A DNA stretch of 64,000 bases from Botryotinia globosa (GCA_014898425.1 RCSZ01000017.1:558001-622000); one strand, 5' to 3'. Positions 24,072 to 36,663 are shown, counted from the stretch's first letter. The notes: generated by a model not told the origin, from the sequence alone. Made by a program: numbers and translations.

Positions 24072-26898
24072 TTATGCATTCATCTTTGCCATTGTGTTCA
24101 AGGCGCTTCCGTTCTTGAACCATTCAATTTGTGGAGCGTTGAAAGTGTGTGCGAGCTTGATGTCGAATGACTCGCCGGACTTAGGGTGAACTCTGAGGGT
24201 CATTGGCTTACCAACAGCGATCTCAGTGCACAAAAGGTCGACCTAAAGAGAAAATAAATTAGCTTGACGGTTCATTATAGGATACTTGTTCGAGTTTCAT
24301 ACCTTGTCATATGGATCGATCTTATCATAGTCATCTGGGTTGATGAAAGTCAAAGGAAGCATTCCTTGCTTCTTCAAGTTGGTCTCGTGAATACGGGCGA
24401 AAGACTTGGTAATGATGGCGAGACCTCCAAGATGTCTTGGCTCAAGAGCAGCGTGTTCTCTTGAACTTCCCTCACCGTAGTTCCAGTCACCAATAACAAC
24501 CCATCTAATACCCTTCTTCTTGTAATCTCTGGCGGTAGCTGGGACGGCATCGAATTCACCAGTGGTGAAGTTCTTGACCTTGTTGGCCTCACCGTTGGCA
24601 CTGTTAATGGCACCAATCAACATGTTGTTGGAGATGTTGTCCAAATGTCCACGGTACTTGAGCCAAGGACCAGCCATAGAGATGTGATCAGTGGTGGTCT
24701 TTCCCTTGGCCTTGATCAAGATTGGCATATCCAAAGCATCCTTTCCGTCCCATGCGTTGAATGGCTCGAGGAGTTGAAGACGGTCACTGGTTGGGGAAAC
24801 GGCAACATTGACTGAAGCACGCTCAGCAGGTGGCGCTTGGTAGGTATCTTGTCCTGGGTCATATCCTCTTGATGGCAATCCATCACCAGTAGGTGGAGAC
24901 AACTTGAATTCCTTTCCATCCTTACCCTTCAAGGTATCGGTAAGAGGGTTGAAGTGGAGGGAACCAGCGATAGTCATAGCGACTACGAGATCTGGGGATG
25001 CGACGAAGGAGTGAGTAGCTGGGTTGGCATCGTTACGTCCAGTGAAATTACGGTTGTAGGACGAGATAATGGAGTTAGCAACTCCTTTGGGTACGTCACG
25101 CCTGTCCCATTGTCCTAAACGGGGCCAGTCAGTAGAGTTTCATGAAGGAGGAGTAGAAAAAGATTTCCTCGAGAAGCGTTTCGATGTTCGAACCAATCTC
25201 GACAATTGAATTTTTTTTTTTTTCAAATGCAGCAATCAATTTCAACAATTGAAATGCTACTTGAAGCGGGAATTGCCAAGTACTCTCTCAACAAAGCATT
25301 TCAATGTTCAAATTGTGGTTGAGAATTGAATGGTCGGATCGTTTAGGGGAAAAAAAGGGGTACTAACCGATACATGGACCACATGCGTTAGCCAAAACCA
25401 TACCTCCGAAGTCCTGATAAGAAAGTTAGAATAATGTTATTTTGATGGTTCTGTGTACAGAATTACTAACCTCGAAAGTCTTCAATTGACCATCACGCTC
25501 GATAGTAGCACGAATTTGTTCGGAACCAGGAGTGACAGTGAAGAGAGCCTTTGCCTTAACACCATGAGCCATGGCATCTTCAGCGATAGAAGCAGCACGA
25601 GACATATCCTCGTAAGAGGAGTTTGTGCAAGAACCAATAAGCCCAACCTTCAATTCCTCAGGCCAGTTGTTAGCCTTGACGGCCTCACTGAACTTGGAGA
25701 TTGGGGTAGCGAGATCTGGGGTGAATGGTCCGTTGATGTGTGGCTCGAGCTCAGAAAGGTTGATCTCAATCAATTGATCGTATTGTGCACCTTCATCCTC
25801 TCTGAGTTCCTTGGCGTATGTGCGAGCAAAGTCTCCAATTTCGGTACGCTTGGTAGCAGCGAGGTAATCGTACATACGGTCGTTGAATGGGAAGAGAGAA
25901 GTGGTTGCACCAATTTCAGCACCCTGTAAATATAGTTAGTGGCAAGCCAGAAAGATGACATGTGAATGTTCGAAAGGAATTGAGAAGATGAAGATATTTG
26001 AAATTAGGAGATGAGAAAATAAACATACCATGTTACAGATCGTACCCATACCAGTAGCAGAGATAGTCTCAGTACCTGGGCCGAAGTATTCGACGATAGC
26101 ACCAGTTCCACCCTTGACAGTCAAGATACCAGCAACCTTAAGGATGATATCCTTTGGAGTAGCCCAGCCGGAGAGTTGACCAGTGAGCTTAACACCAATA
26201 ACCTTTGGTGCCTTCAACTCCCAAGGGAGGTTGGCCATAACATCGACAGCATCAGCTCCACCAACACCAATAGCGCACATTCCGAGACCACCAGCGTTTG
26301 GTGTGTGGGAATCGGTACCGATGAGGAGACCACCTGGGAAAGCGTAGTTCTCAAGGAGAATTTGATGAATGATACCAGAACCTGGCTTCCAGAAACCAAT
26401 ATTGTATTTTGCGCACGAAGTAGAGAGGAAATCGTAGACTTCCTTGTTGATATCAATAGCCCGAGTGAGATCCTTAGCACCTCCAACTTGTGCCTCAATC
26501 AAATGATCACAGTGGACGGTGGTAGGGTTCGCGACGGAAGGCATGCCAGCGGACATGAATTGCAAGATAGCCATTTGAGCCGTGGCATCTTGACAAGCCA
26601 CCCTGTCGGGTCTGAGTTTGAGGTATGATACACCACGCTCAATTTCTTGCCCGTGAGGATCATCCAAATGGGAGTAGAGAATCTTCTCAGCGTAGGCCAA
26701 AGGACGGTTTAATCTTTGACGAACAATTGAGAGGTTCTCGGACATCTTCTTGTAGTTGATGAAGTTGTTCTTTTCGTGGATATTTTGTCTCACTTGTTTA
26801 TCAAGCGGGGAATCACCAACAGTGGCCATTGTGCGAATGCCCATGCCGGTGAATGCTCGCCGCTGCGCAGCAGCGAGAACCTGTCTTGTTGCCAACAT
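24072..26898 (-). CDS. ACO1: mitochondrial aconitate hydratase
   Basis: Five exons: 26898-26029, 25923-25471, 25413-25368, 25114-24303 and 24242-24072, giving 783 residues. This matches fungal mitochondrial aconitase in length. The N-terminus ([16 protein letters not shown]) is a basic presequence. The three [4Fe-4S] ligands are visible: Cys389 in GSCTNSS, and Cys452 and Cys455 in [10 protein letters not shown]. Active-site blocks include [38 protein letters not shown], and [18 protein letters not shown]. It isomerises citrate to isocitrate in the TCA cycle. The 46-nt third exon carries two of the three cluster cysteines and is followed by an unusually long intron (25115-25367). The ATG at 26898 was chosen because it opens the presequence. 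Confidence 0.97.
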
Positions 26899-27069
26899 TA
26901 TGAGAGACGCTGGTAAGGTAAAAGAGGAGGGGAGGGAGGAAGGTTGTAGGTTGGAGGTTGGAAAGATTATTATACAACTCGAAGTTGTAAAATAGTGGGA
27001 GGAAGAAACTGGGACAACCGAAGCTTGGGAGCCGCGGGTTATCTGCAAGCTTTGACCAGAGAGAGCGGA

Positions 27070-27089
27070 CCAATCAGAGATGAGGTATT
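27070..27089 (+). promoter_or_regulatory. CCAAT box with spaced ATT, candidate CBC/HapX site
   Basis: CCAAT at 27070-27074 is followed after exactly 12 bases by ATT (27087-27089). The arrangement agrees with the CSAAT-N12-RWT pattern described for the Aspergillus CCAAT-binding complex with the iron regulator HapX. It lies about 170 bp upstream of the aconitase ATG, an iron-sulfur gene known to be HapX-repressed in other fungi. The match is short and could be chance. Confidence 0.35.
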
Positions 27090-27932
27090 ATGATTTTTTT
27101 ATATAAAACGGGATTAAGGCACAAAGCAAAGATGTAATCTATGATACGTTTCATCCAATTAAATATAAATATAAATATAAATATGAGAGGGAGATGATTA
27201 ATTTGATGGATTGGATGGTATGATATTGTATGATTTTGTATGATATTGTATTGTATTGCCTTGAATTGTATGAATTAAAAAGATGGTATTGAAATCATCA
27301 CATCAACCATATACTGTGATATAATATAGCCAACAGGAGAGAACCGACTATAAATTTATTTATTTTCCAATTTCCTACTCTACCTACAAACTTCATACAT
27401 ACAATGCTTTGTGTCACTCATTCTGCTCTCGTCCCTCTCGTCCCTCTCCCCTCGTCCATGAACTGGAACCAACCTTGGAAGTTCAAACAAAGCTACATAT
27501 TCGTATTTCAAATGCGAATTTTTCGTAGGTCTGCAGGTCGATAGGTGGGTCCATAAGTGGATCACCTTTTCGAATTCATCACCAATCAGATTTCACTGCC
27601 CGCATCCATTTATCCACATTCTCATTTGCGTGTGAATCTGGCTTCTCTGTGAATCTGTGATTGTCCGTCTAACGGGTCCGGTGTGATGCGAAGGCGGACT
27701 TCTACTCCGATCATGTGTTGTGAATACAGGAGGCTGAGTTGATTCTTCCAAAGTTGGGATGTCGGGACTCGGGTTGACTTGATAACCTTGAATACCTAAG
27801 ATATTAGGTATATGTATTCAGTCACACCTCAGTCACAGTCACAACTTCCGCAGTGCGCACCACCACACTCTGTTCCCGATCTACCCGTGAACCCTCGGAG
27901 GCTCGGACAGATGCATCCATTCCATCATGCAT

Positions 27933-27959
27933 CACGTGTGACGTAACACGTTGGATTGG
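27933..27959. promoter_or_regulatory. E-box, CRE-like and CCAAT cluster upstream of BUD20
   Basis: CACGTG (27933-27938) runs directly into TGACGTAA (27939-27946), and an inverted CCAAT (ATTGG, 27955-27959) follows. These are recognised by bHLH, bZIP/CREB-ATF and CCAAT-binding factors respectively. The cluster is about 270 bp before the BUD20 start. Confidence 0.35.
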
Positions 27960-28227
27960 CTCTCTAATGTGGATCCGCAAATGGTGAGTGGGATGGGTTA
28001 CGGGTAAAAGTTTCCCCGTAATTTCCAAACAAAAATTAATGCCCAGAGCAAATTTTTTAGTAGCTACATACGACTAATAATAATTAATTCGAGTTTGCGG
28101 AGTTTGCGACACCGTCAACCATTGTCCGATACATCGAGATTTCCTTTTCCAGTAAAACTCCAATCAAGTCGATGAATCAAAGATATCACGATATTAATAC
28201 TAACTTACTACCAACACATCAATCACA

Positions 28228-28737
28228 ATGGGTATTCCTCAAAAATCAACAAAGACCAAGACCAGAAGAAGGTTGAGGTAAGTTCAATTGTCCCTGGTTA
28301 CATATTGGAAAAGATTTGTGCGCAAATCTAATATTTCTCACAACAGAGATCTCGATCAAATTTCTGCCGATATTCGTTCCCCAAAACATCTTGCGCAACA
28401 TAAAAACTCAAAAGCCGCAGAAGACTTGCCAGGATTAGGAAAATGGTATTGCATCGAGTGCGCAAAATGGTATGAATCGGAGAATAGTATGCTATCACAT
28501 CTGAAGGGCAAACCTCACAAGAGAAGGTAGGTTCTGCGATCACGGGAAAAATGTTTGCATAGCAAGATATTAATTTGATACAATAGAGTCAAGGCATTGA
28601 AGGAAGGACCGTATACACAAAGAGATGCTGAAGCAGCTATCGGCCAAGGACCTGCAGATAATGGCAAGAGAAATAAAGCTCTAGATGTAGAGGTTGAGAT
28701 GGAAAACTCCGGATTTATCGACGACCAAGAAACCTGA
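28228..28737 (+). CDS. BUD20: Bud20/ZNF593-type C2H2 zinc-finger ribosome biogenesis factor
   Basis: Three exons (28228-28277, 28347-28526, 28587-28737) give 126 residues. The N-terminus is strongly basic (KSTKTKTRRRLR). It is followed by DLPGLGKWYCIECAKWY and a single C2H2 finger with ligands at about Cys52, Cys55, His68 and His74, then KPHKRRVKALKEGPYTQ. This is the conserved arrangement of Bud20 (yeast) and ZNF593, a shuttling factor that accompanies pre-60S ribosomal particles out of the nucleus. The C-terminus is a short acidic tail. It converges with DAM1, leaving 135 bp between stops. Confidence 0.93.
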
Positions 28738-28872
28738 GCACAGATATCATTGCCCCTCGACATGGAGTAATCATAGAAGGGGTTTATCAAAGCTTAGTTT
28801 ATCGTGGCTACTACAAAATCTATGGCGGGGTATCATGGTGGAGAAGGAACCTTTTAAATGTGTATATCTGTC

Positions 28873-29713
28873 TCATCTTACACCCCGACCTCGACCTCTT
28901 GCAAGACCACTTGCTCTACCGCCACGTCCACCACGCGGAACGGGAATACCTCTACCAGATGAGCCAGAGCCACCCGAAGATCCACCTCGGCCAGAAGAGC
29001 CTGCTATTCTTGATGGTGCTGGGGTTGTGAATTTCGGGGTTCCTCTCGAGGAGGTTGGAGGAGGATTATCAACGAAGGAGGTATCCGTGGTCCTAGAGAA
29101 ACAAATCAATGAGCCATGAATTATGAACCATGAACCATAGCAGGGAATAATATGTTGCTTACAAAAATGTTGTTTCGCCATCAATCTCACCACGAAATCT
29201 TTCTGAATTTGTTGATCTGCCTGTTGCCCGTATCAGTAGCTTTTTCATTGTCTATTGATCTGTTATACTGACCTAATTGCTCCTCCTGTTCTTGTGCTCG
29301 ACGAAATGAATCTGGGATAGGTGCCTAGTGACCTGATCAACCAATGCCAAACAAGAGGCCAACCCAAGTAAACAAACCTCGGGAAAATCGACGCAAAAAG
29401 CATTCATATTCAAGCCATAAAGAAAACTGGCAAAGTTCTCACTAAACCTCGCCAAGCTCTCATGCATCAATTGTAGATGCATAAAATTGGCTTCTAAATC
29501 TGCCATGGAATCAGACAATTCCGCAAACGCAGGTTCAAATGCTTCCAAAGGTGCGCTCGAGTAACCGCCCGTACATTTCCTCGCCGAATCGCGAAGAGAA
29601 GAACGGGAAGATGGACGGAGAGGAGTGGTTGGACGGGACAGCGGGTTTCGAGAGGCGGAGTGGGATCTTTTGACGTTGCTGTGGCCGTCGTTGAGGGGGG
29701 TGGTGGAGGTCAT
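28873..29713 (-). CDS. DAM1: DASH/Dam1 complex subunit Dam1
   Basis: Four exons: 29713-29378, 29324-29273, 29220-29163 and 29092-28873, giving 221 residues. The conserved helical Dam1 core is at about residues 50-115 (LEAFEPAFAELSDSMADLE, FSENFASFLYGLNMNAFC, then DFPEAPIPDSFRRAQE). A second conserved block, FRGEIDGETTF and TTDTSFVDNPPP, follows. The C-terminus is Gly/Arg/Ser-rich with RGG-like repeats, probably disordered. Dam1 is part of the ring complex that couples kinetochores to microtubules. Upstream of the only in-frame ATG are GGTTGT and GATGTA repeats, which the open frame reads through without a start codon. The first intron uses a GTTTGT donor. Confidence 0.9.
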
Positions 29714-29718
29714 TGTGA

Positions 29719-29825
29719 TGGTGGTTGTGGTTGTGGTTGTGGTTGTGGTTGTGGTTGTGATGTAGATGTAGATGTAGATGTAGATGTAGATGTAGATGTA
29801 GATGTAGATGTAGATGTAGATGTAC
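29719..29825. repeat. compound (GGTTGT)n (GATGTA)n microsatellite in the DAM1 5' leader
   Basis: Six to seven copies of a TGTGGT-type unit and about ten copies of GATGTA lie just upstream of the DAM1 ATG. On the minus strand they stay open in the DAM1 frame as Tyr-Ile and Thr runs, without ATG. Confidence 0.93.
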
Positions 29826-30334
29826 AAGTAGATGTACTGGTATTGTTGTTTTGTTTACGAGGGGAAAGCTCATTCTTACATTAATCAAAAGAACCACACC
29901 AACCACAGATGTTAGAGATAGACTTTTACCCCGCCACTTTTATGTCGTGTGCACGAGTCTTTTTGGCACAGAGGCACACACAACATCTTGAACAGAGCGC
30001 CGCACAATGACGAACTTTTTATGAACTGCAGAATAAGAACGGGCGGGTACTGACTGTATGGAAAAAAGAAAGGAAATTGGGTTGAAGCACTCTTGAAGTT
30101 CTGATGATCCGCGGCTTCTTCGGATTAGAAGATGTTTCCGTTGCAAAAGAATTGGGGTAGCATTTATAATATTATTGAAGAGGTCCCTACCTACCTACAT
30201 ACATACTCATTTTATTGTGGTATACAATCATAAGCCAACAACAAGCTTGCTTTTCTGCTGACATTGATTCGAGAGGCCCATACGGAGTATATCAAGGCTT
30301 GAGTCCCCTCACGTCCAACCTCAACCCCTCTTTT

Positions 30335-30460
30335 ATCTTGACTCTCACATCTTCATCTTGACTCTCACATCTTCATCTTGACTCTCACATCTTCATCTTG
30401 ACTCTCACATCTTCATCTTGACTCTCACATCTTCATCTTGACTCTCACATCTTGACTCTC
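30335..30460. repeat. 20-bp tandem repeat, six copies
   Basis: Six nearly identical copies of a unit beginning ATCTTGACTCTCACATCTTC, ending 45 bp before the start codon of the Sec14-like gene. It is pyrimidine-rich on the sense strand and probably lies in the 5' leader. Confidence 0.95.
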
Positions 30461-30505
30461 ATTCAAGATTGGAAAATAATCCCCCATACATCTTTCATCT
30501 TTTCC

Positions 30506-32698
<2,193 letters not shown>

Positions 32699-32936
32699 AT
32701 TGGGGCTGTGAAGGGAGAGGAGAGGAATGGGAAAGGCTATAGGAATAGGAAGATATATAATGAGATCAAGAGCAAGAATCAGAATCAGAATAAGAGTAGA
32801 AGAATAAAATAAGAAAAAGATATCTGGATATCGAGTATGCAATTTAATCAGGTTAGGTCTTGGTTCTTTGATTGATTGGTGGAGCAATTAGCAAGTACGA
32901 GAATGGTGAGTAATGCAAGGGAGTTTGGTGAATGTA

Positions 32937-33036
32937 TATATGTGTATACCTATGCGTGTATATGTGTGTATACCTATGCGTGTATATGTGTGTATACCTA
33001 TGCGTGTATATGTGTATATGTGTATATGTGTGTATA
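32937..33036. repeat. 24-bp (TGTGTATACCTATGCG-type) tandem repeat
   Basis: Three nearly identical 24-base copies followed by degenerate GTATAT copies. Confidence 0.88.
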
Positions 33037-33259
33037 TGTAATGCAGGAAGGAAGGAGTACAATTGTATATAGAGATAGGTTTACAAATTTCTTTTCGTAA
33101 GCTATAAGTTGAGTTTTATATATGTATATATATATGTATATGTATGTATATTTTATTAGTATATATATATATTCTATCACTGAAACTTTGTTTTTGAATC
33201 ACTATTATATACCTCTTTCTGATTTCCTAGATTTATCGATTGATCTGTATTAAGTCGAT

Positions 33260-33396
33260 GGGAGAGGGAGAGGGAGAGGGAGAGGGAGAGGGAGAGGGAG
33301 AGGGAGAGGGAGAGGGAGAGGGAGAGGGAGAGGGAGAGGGAGAGGGAGAGGGAGAGGGAGAGGGAGAGGGAGAGGGAGAGGGAGAGGGAGAGGGAG
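33260..33396. repeat. (GGAGAG)n polypurine microsatellite
   Basis: About 22 perfect copies of a 6-base purine-only unit, roughly 135 bp. It produces long Glu-Gly and Ser-Pro frames that are not genes. Confidence 0.97.
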
Positions 33397-33901
33397 ATGA
33401 GATATTATATTGTGTCATAGGCTACTTGTGTGTATACTAAGTAGGTAGGTAGGTAGGTGGGTGGGTAGTTAGCAATCTTGCATTGGCACTGGGTTATGCT
33501 TTATGGATTTTGGGCTGGGCTAGACTAGAATGAGATTTTGCGGTTGAGATGAGATGAGATGAGGTAGGTATGCTGGATAGATGGTGAGGGGAATGGAATT
33601 TGCTTTTTGAGAGTTGTGATTTATCATACATATCATGTATCTTTTCAGTTTCTTCCTATTGCATTCATCATTCATCATTTATTGTTGGTCAATCAGTAAA
33701 TCACCCAGCCAAACCAAACCAAAGCTATCATCTTCCTGCACCCTACATATAATACACCTCGAGGTTCTTATAAACAGATAAACAACACCTCTGGAATGAA
33801 ATCGTTCTTCCTCTCTCCAATAACTCATTGGAAAGTATTGATTCTTAACGCCTGCTTTGCTTCCTTGCTTGCTTCTAATTACAACGGATACTTATACTTA
33901 T

Positions 33902-34902
33902 CTACATCTTTGATTTTATCTCTGCAAAGAGAGCTTTTAGTTTGTCCATGTCGGTTTTTTGTTGGGGCCAGCCGATGGTCATGCCTTCTTCAGTGGAGGG
34001 TTTGGGGATCTGTGGAGGAGGGAGAGGAGGTTAGTTTGGGATGGGGTAGGATGGGGAACTGGGAATTGGGAATTGGGAATTGTAAGGATGACAGAGGGGG
34101 GACGAACCATATGGAAATGTACCTAGAAGAGCTGTTAGTTATTGTAGTCAATGATGGGAGTGGTAGTGGAGAGGGATCTAGGAAGTATGAGGGAAATGAG
34201 ACGAGAAACATACGTGATCAACCTCCTGATGCGCAATACGTCCGTTATTCTGTAGCACATTGTAATTTTCCGCACCGGTTGCTACGACGAGTTTCTTTAC
34301 TACCGGCTAGGTAGAAGTATTGTGTTAGCATTTGTTTTATTCTTGAGAATTGCTTATCTGATATAATTCCATTGTAATATTTGTGTGTGGATGTGATATT
34401 CGTTTATTCGAGTATGTTGTCGACGAAATGCGAAGAGAAGATGAGAAGGAAGGAGGAAAATAGATAGGTACCAGAATCTCCTGTAACTGATCATCGGGTA
34501 TATCGACCAATTTCTCGCCGTGGTGTTTGGGAATTACGAGCTAGATGTTGATAGATCTGTTAGTTTTGTTCTATCTGTATATCTCATCCATTCGTCCATC
34601 CATTCATGCGTGATCTGGAAACCTCGGAATAGCTTCACCCGCAGAAACACAGGTATACAAGCCTGAATACGATAACACGAATATAAGAAAGTACTAACAG
34701 CGTGACCCTTGGACAAAGGATTAATATCCAAAAACGCAAGCACCTTTTCCGATTCGTAGAGTTTGAAAGAGGGAATGTCTCCTACGAATGGATCACCAGG
34801 TTAGCTTTTGCATCGAGCGTTGGAATTGCGCTGAGATGTGACAGAGATGAGAAACTTGCCTTTGATTATCTTGCAGAAGATACATGCTGCTTGAGATGCC
34901 AT
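33902..34902 (-). CDS. HNT1: HIT-family nucleotide hydrolase (Hnt1/HINT-like)
   Basis: Six small exons: 34902-34860, 34781-34699, 34540-34472, 34306-34214, 34122-34108 (15 nt) and 34009-33902. They give 136 residues, the usual HINT size. The start MASQAACIFCKIIKG leads to DIPSFKLYESEKVLAFLDI, NPLSKGHALVIPKHH, NYNVLQNNGRIAHQ, and the histidine triad DHVHFHM followed by IPKP. HINT proteins hydrolyse AMP-lysine and related adenosine phosphoramidates. The first intron has a GC donor (GCAAGT) in the only position that keeps KGDIPS in frame. The 15-nt exon codes VHFHM, most of the catalytic triad. Because the exons are tiny the gene is easily missed; a longer overlapping frame on the other strand is a shadow. 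Confidence 0.9.
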
Positions 34903-34942
34903 TATGGATGATATTATGTGAGTTTATTCGAACGTAATTGTG

Positions 34943-34976
34943 TAGTGAAGTGAAGTGAAGTGAAGTGAAGTGAAGT
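34943..34976. repeat. (GTGAA)n microsatellite
   Basis: Six copies of a 5-base unit just upstream of the HIT gene start. Confidence 0.93.
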
Positions 34977-35187
34977 GGAATAATGAAATCGCAATTCAGG
35001 TCTTCGTTACCTACTTTTGACGCGGGGTCGTTCTCACATTCCTGAAGCTCCATTGAGCTCTCCTCTCATACCTTAGTTTCCGAATATTACCCGACTTGCT
35101 CAATTCTCTCGCCCACTTTTTATTGATGAGCGATATATATCTAAAACCAGATTACATCATCAACAAATCACGCAAACTTGTATGATG

Positions 35188-35282
35188 GGCATGTTGCCAG
35201 AGTGGTTAATGGGTAAGACTTGAATGAACAATTCGGTTATCTTATGGTTTCGGCCTCGTAGGTTCAAATCCTGCACATGTCG
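35188..35282 (+). tRNA. tRNA-Ser(UGA) with 14-nt intron
   Basis: The cloverleaf was folded by hand. The acceptor stem GGCATGT pairs with ACATGTC (one G-T pair), with discriminator G, as in serine tRNAs. The D arm is CCA/TGG with an AGTGGTTAA-type loop. The anticodon stem TAAGA pairs with TCTTA around loop C-T-TGA-A-A. A 14-nt intron (35225-35238) sits at the canonical position after base 37. A long variable arm (GG..CC, about 35245-35257) marks a class II tRNA, and the T arm is GTAGG-TTCAAAT-CCTGC. The long variable arm and G discriminator favour Ser over Leu. Confidence 0.93.
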
Positions 35283-35287
35283 TTTGC

Positions 35288-35303
35288 TTTTTGACTTTTT
35301 TTT
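35288..35303 (+). terminator. RNA polymerase III terminator of tRNA-Ser
   Basis: A T5 run starts six bases after the tRNA 3' end and a T8 run follows at about 35296. Confidence 0.75.
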
Positions 35304-36552
35304 GGTGATTTTTTGTATGATGGGACGTTTCTTGGGAAAGAGGTCGTTGTACCTGGGTGGAGAAGATTTTTTGCGTTGGATCACTTTTTTTCTTTTGACC
35401 GGAGATGTGCATTAGAACGGCAGCATAATTTCCCTCATGCTGTTGAATCGTTACCAAACTACTTTCTTTCCTACAATGCCATTTTGTTCTTTTCCTGTGT
35501 AAGAAGTAGGGAACCATTCCTTTGTGAACTACCTGTTTACTCGAATAATTAACTGGTATGTTTTTGTTAAAACATATTTCTAGTAGCACGATTGATATCA
35601 TTCTTATGCGACTGATTCTATAGCATTTCTTTCCTCTTTGAGTTATTCTTCTCTTGAGTTATTTTCTATTCAATGGATATCTTCTAGGTATCTATCTATC
35701 TATCTTTAAGTGCCAACTCTAAGTATTAGTTTATTCGTATTCGAGGTGATCCTACTTTATACATACATTCCTAGATATCATCTCATATACACTCATGATC
35801 ACCTAGTAAGTATCATTTCGTAACCTTTTTGAACCATGTCAAACCAAATACAGGATGGTACTATGCTCGTAATGACCAGAAAGCCTACTCTCAAGAAGCG
35901 ATTTGCGTGTTCAAGTATACGCCTGCATTATCTCGAAATCCCATACCTAGAGATTTGACAGAGAATCTATATCTCCAAGTTCCACGCCCTGCGTGCAGAG
36001 CATATATTCCATCTTGTAATCACATTCCATAACATAATTACATTCGAAACAAAAAGTTGAATTCTCTAACAATCAACACAGCTCTTGTGTTATATCGTCA
36101 TCGCGTGAGTCTTCGTTTGAAATTATAAATGGCATCTTCCCCCCTTTTTGTCAAGTTTCCTCGGTTCTTCGCTACGCTCTGTCGAAAAAGCGACGATTAG
36201 ACTACGAACGATAATGCCTTTACTTTGGGGCTTGTTATTTTCTATGATTACTTTTAAAACCATTTCTCCTTTTGCACATAACCTGGATATTTTACATCTA
36301 AGCGAGGTTGAATGTCTACAACAATACCTCCCTCTATCATGTGGTAACTTTTTGCTTTTCTCAAAAACTATTGAAACAGGATCGTAGCTGAAGCATTCTA
36401 AGATTTATAACCATATGTATTTGAGTTCTTTAGCCTGATGTCATCCTGAAAACACTGAGTGAAATAGGGATGCCTTTTGAGCGGCAAAAAAGGACGAGTG
36501 GCACCATCACTTTGTCAACACAGAGAGACGCTCTTCCGCAGTCAAGCACAGC

Positions 36553-36556
36553 AAAA
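36553..36556 (-). terminator. RNA polymerase III terminator of tRNA-Ile
   Basis: A T4 run on the minus strand lies four bases past the tRNA 3' end. Confidence 0.6.
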
Positions 36557-36560
36557 GGAT

Positions 36561-36663
36561 TGATCACTGGCGGTTTCGAACCGCCGACCTTGGCGTGCCA
36601 AACCTAGCTGAATGAACAGAACAGATATTAGCACCACGCTCTAACCAACTGAGCTAAGCGACC
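36561..36663 (-). tRNA. tRNA-Ile(AAU) with 29-nt intron
   Basis: On the minus strand the acceptor GGTCGCT pairs with AGTGATC (two G-T pairs), with discriminator A. The D arm is GCTC-AGTTGGTTA-GAGC, typical of isoleucine tRNA. The anticodon stem TGGTG pairs with CGCCA, and the loop reads C-T-AAT-A-A. The 29-nt intron (36597-36625) interrupts the loop after base 37. The T arm GGCGG-TTCGAAA-CCGCC is perfect. The T-loop ending in AAA is slightly unusual. Confidence 0.94.

Larger units (their letters stand above)
26899..28227. promoter_or_regulatory. divergent promoter region, aconitase / BUD20
   Basis: The 1.3 kb region holds both promoters. It includes an ATAAAT repeat at about 27158-27184, AT-rich TGTATTG runs near 27230, a CCAAT box at 27070-27074, and a CACGTG/TGACGTAA cluster at 27933-27946. 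No coding exon was found. Confidence 0.5.
29714..30505. other. divergent region, DAM1 / Sec14-like gene
   Basis: About 790 bp containing two tandem repeats, one at each end, and no further exon. It must contain both promoters. Confidence 0.55.
32699..33901. other. repeat-rich intergenic region
   Basis: This 1.2 kb stretch between the Sec14-like 3' end and the HIT gene 3' end is composed largely of short repeats: a 24-bp GT-rich repeat, TA runs, a GGAGAG polypurine tract and a GTAG repeat. No coding signal is visible. Confidence 0.7.

Noticed and set aside
33233..33418. Ser-Pro and Glu-Gly repeat frames
   Set aside because: They are translations of the GGAGAG microsatellite, with no flanking coding signal.
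33796..34314. 172-codon plus-strand frame
   Set aside because: It lies antisense to the spliced HIT gene, whose exons explain the region far better, and the plus-strand frame has no motif.
35160..35601. Minus-strand frames over the tRNA-Ser gene
   Set aside because: They run antisense through the tRNA and its terminator, so they are chance.
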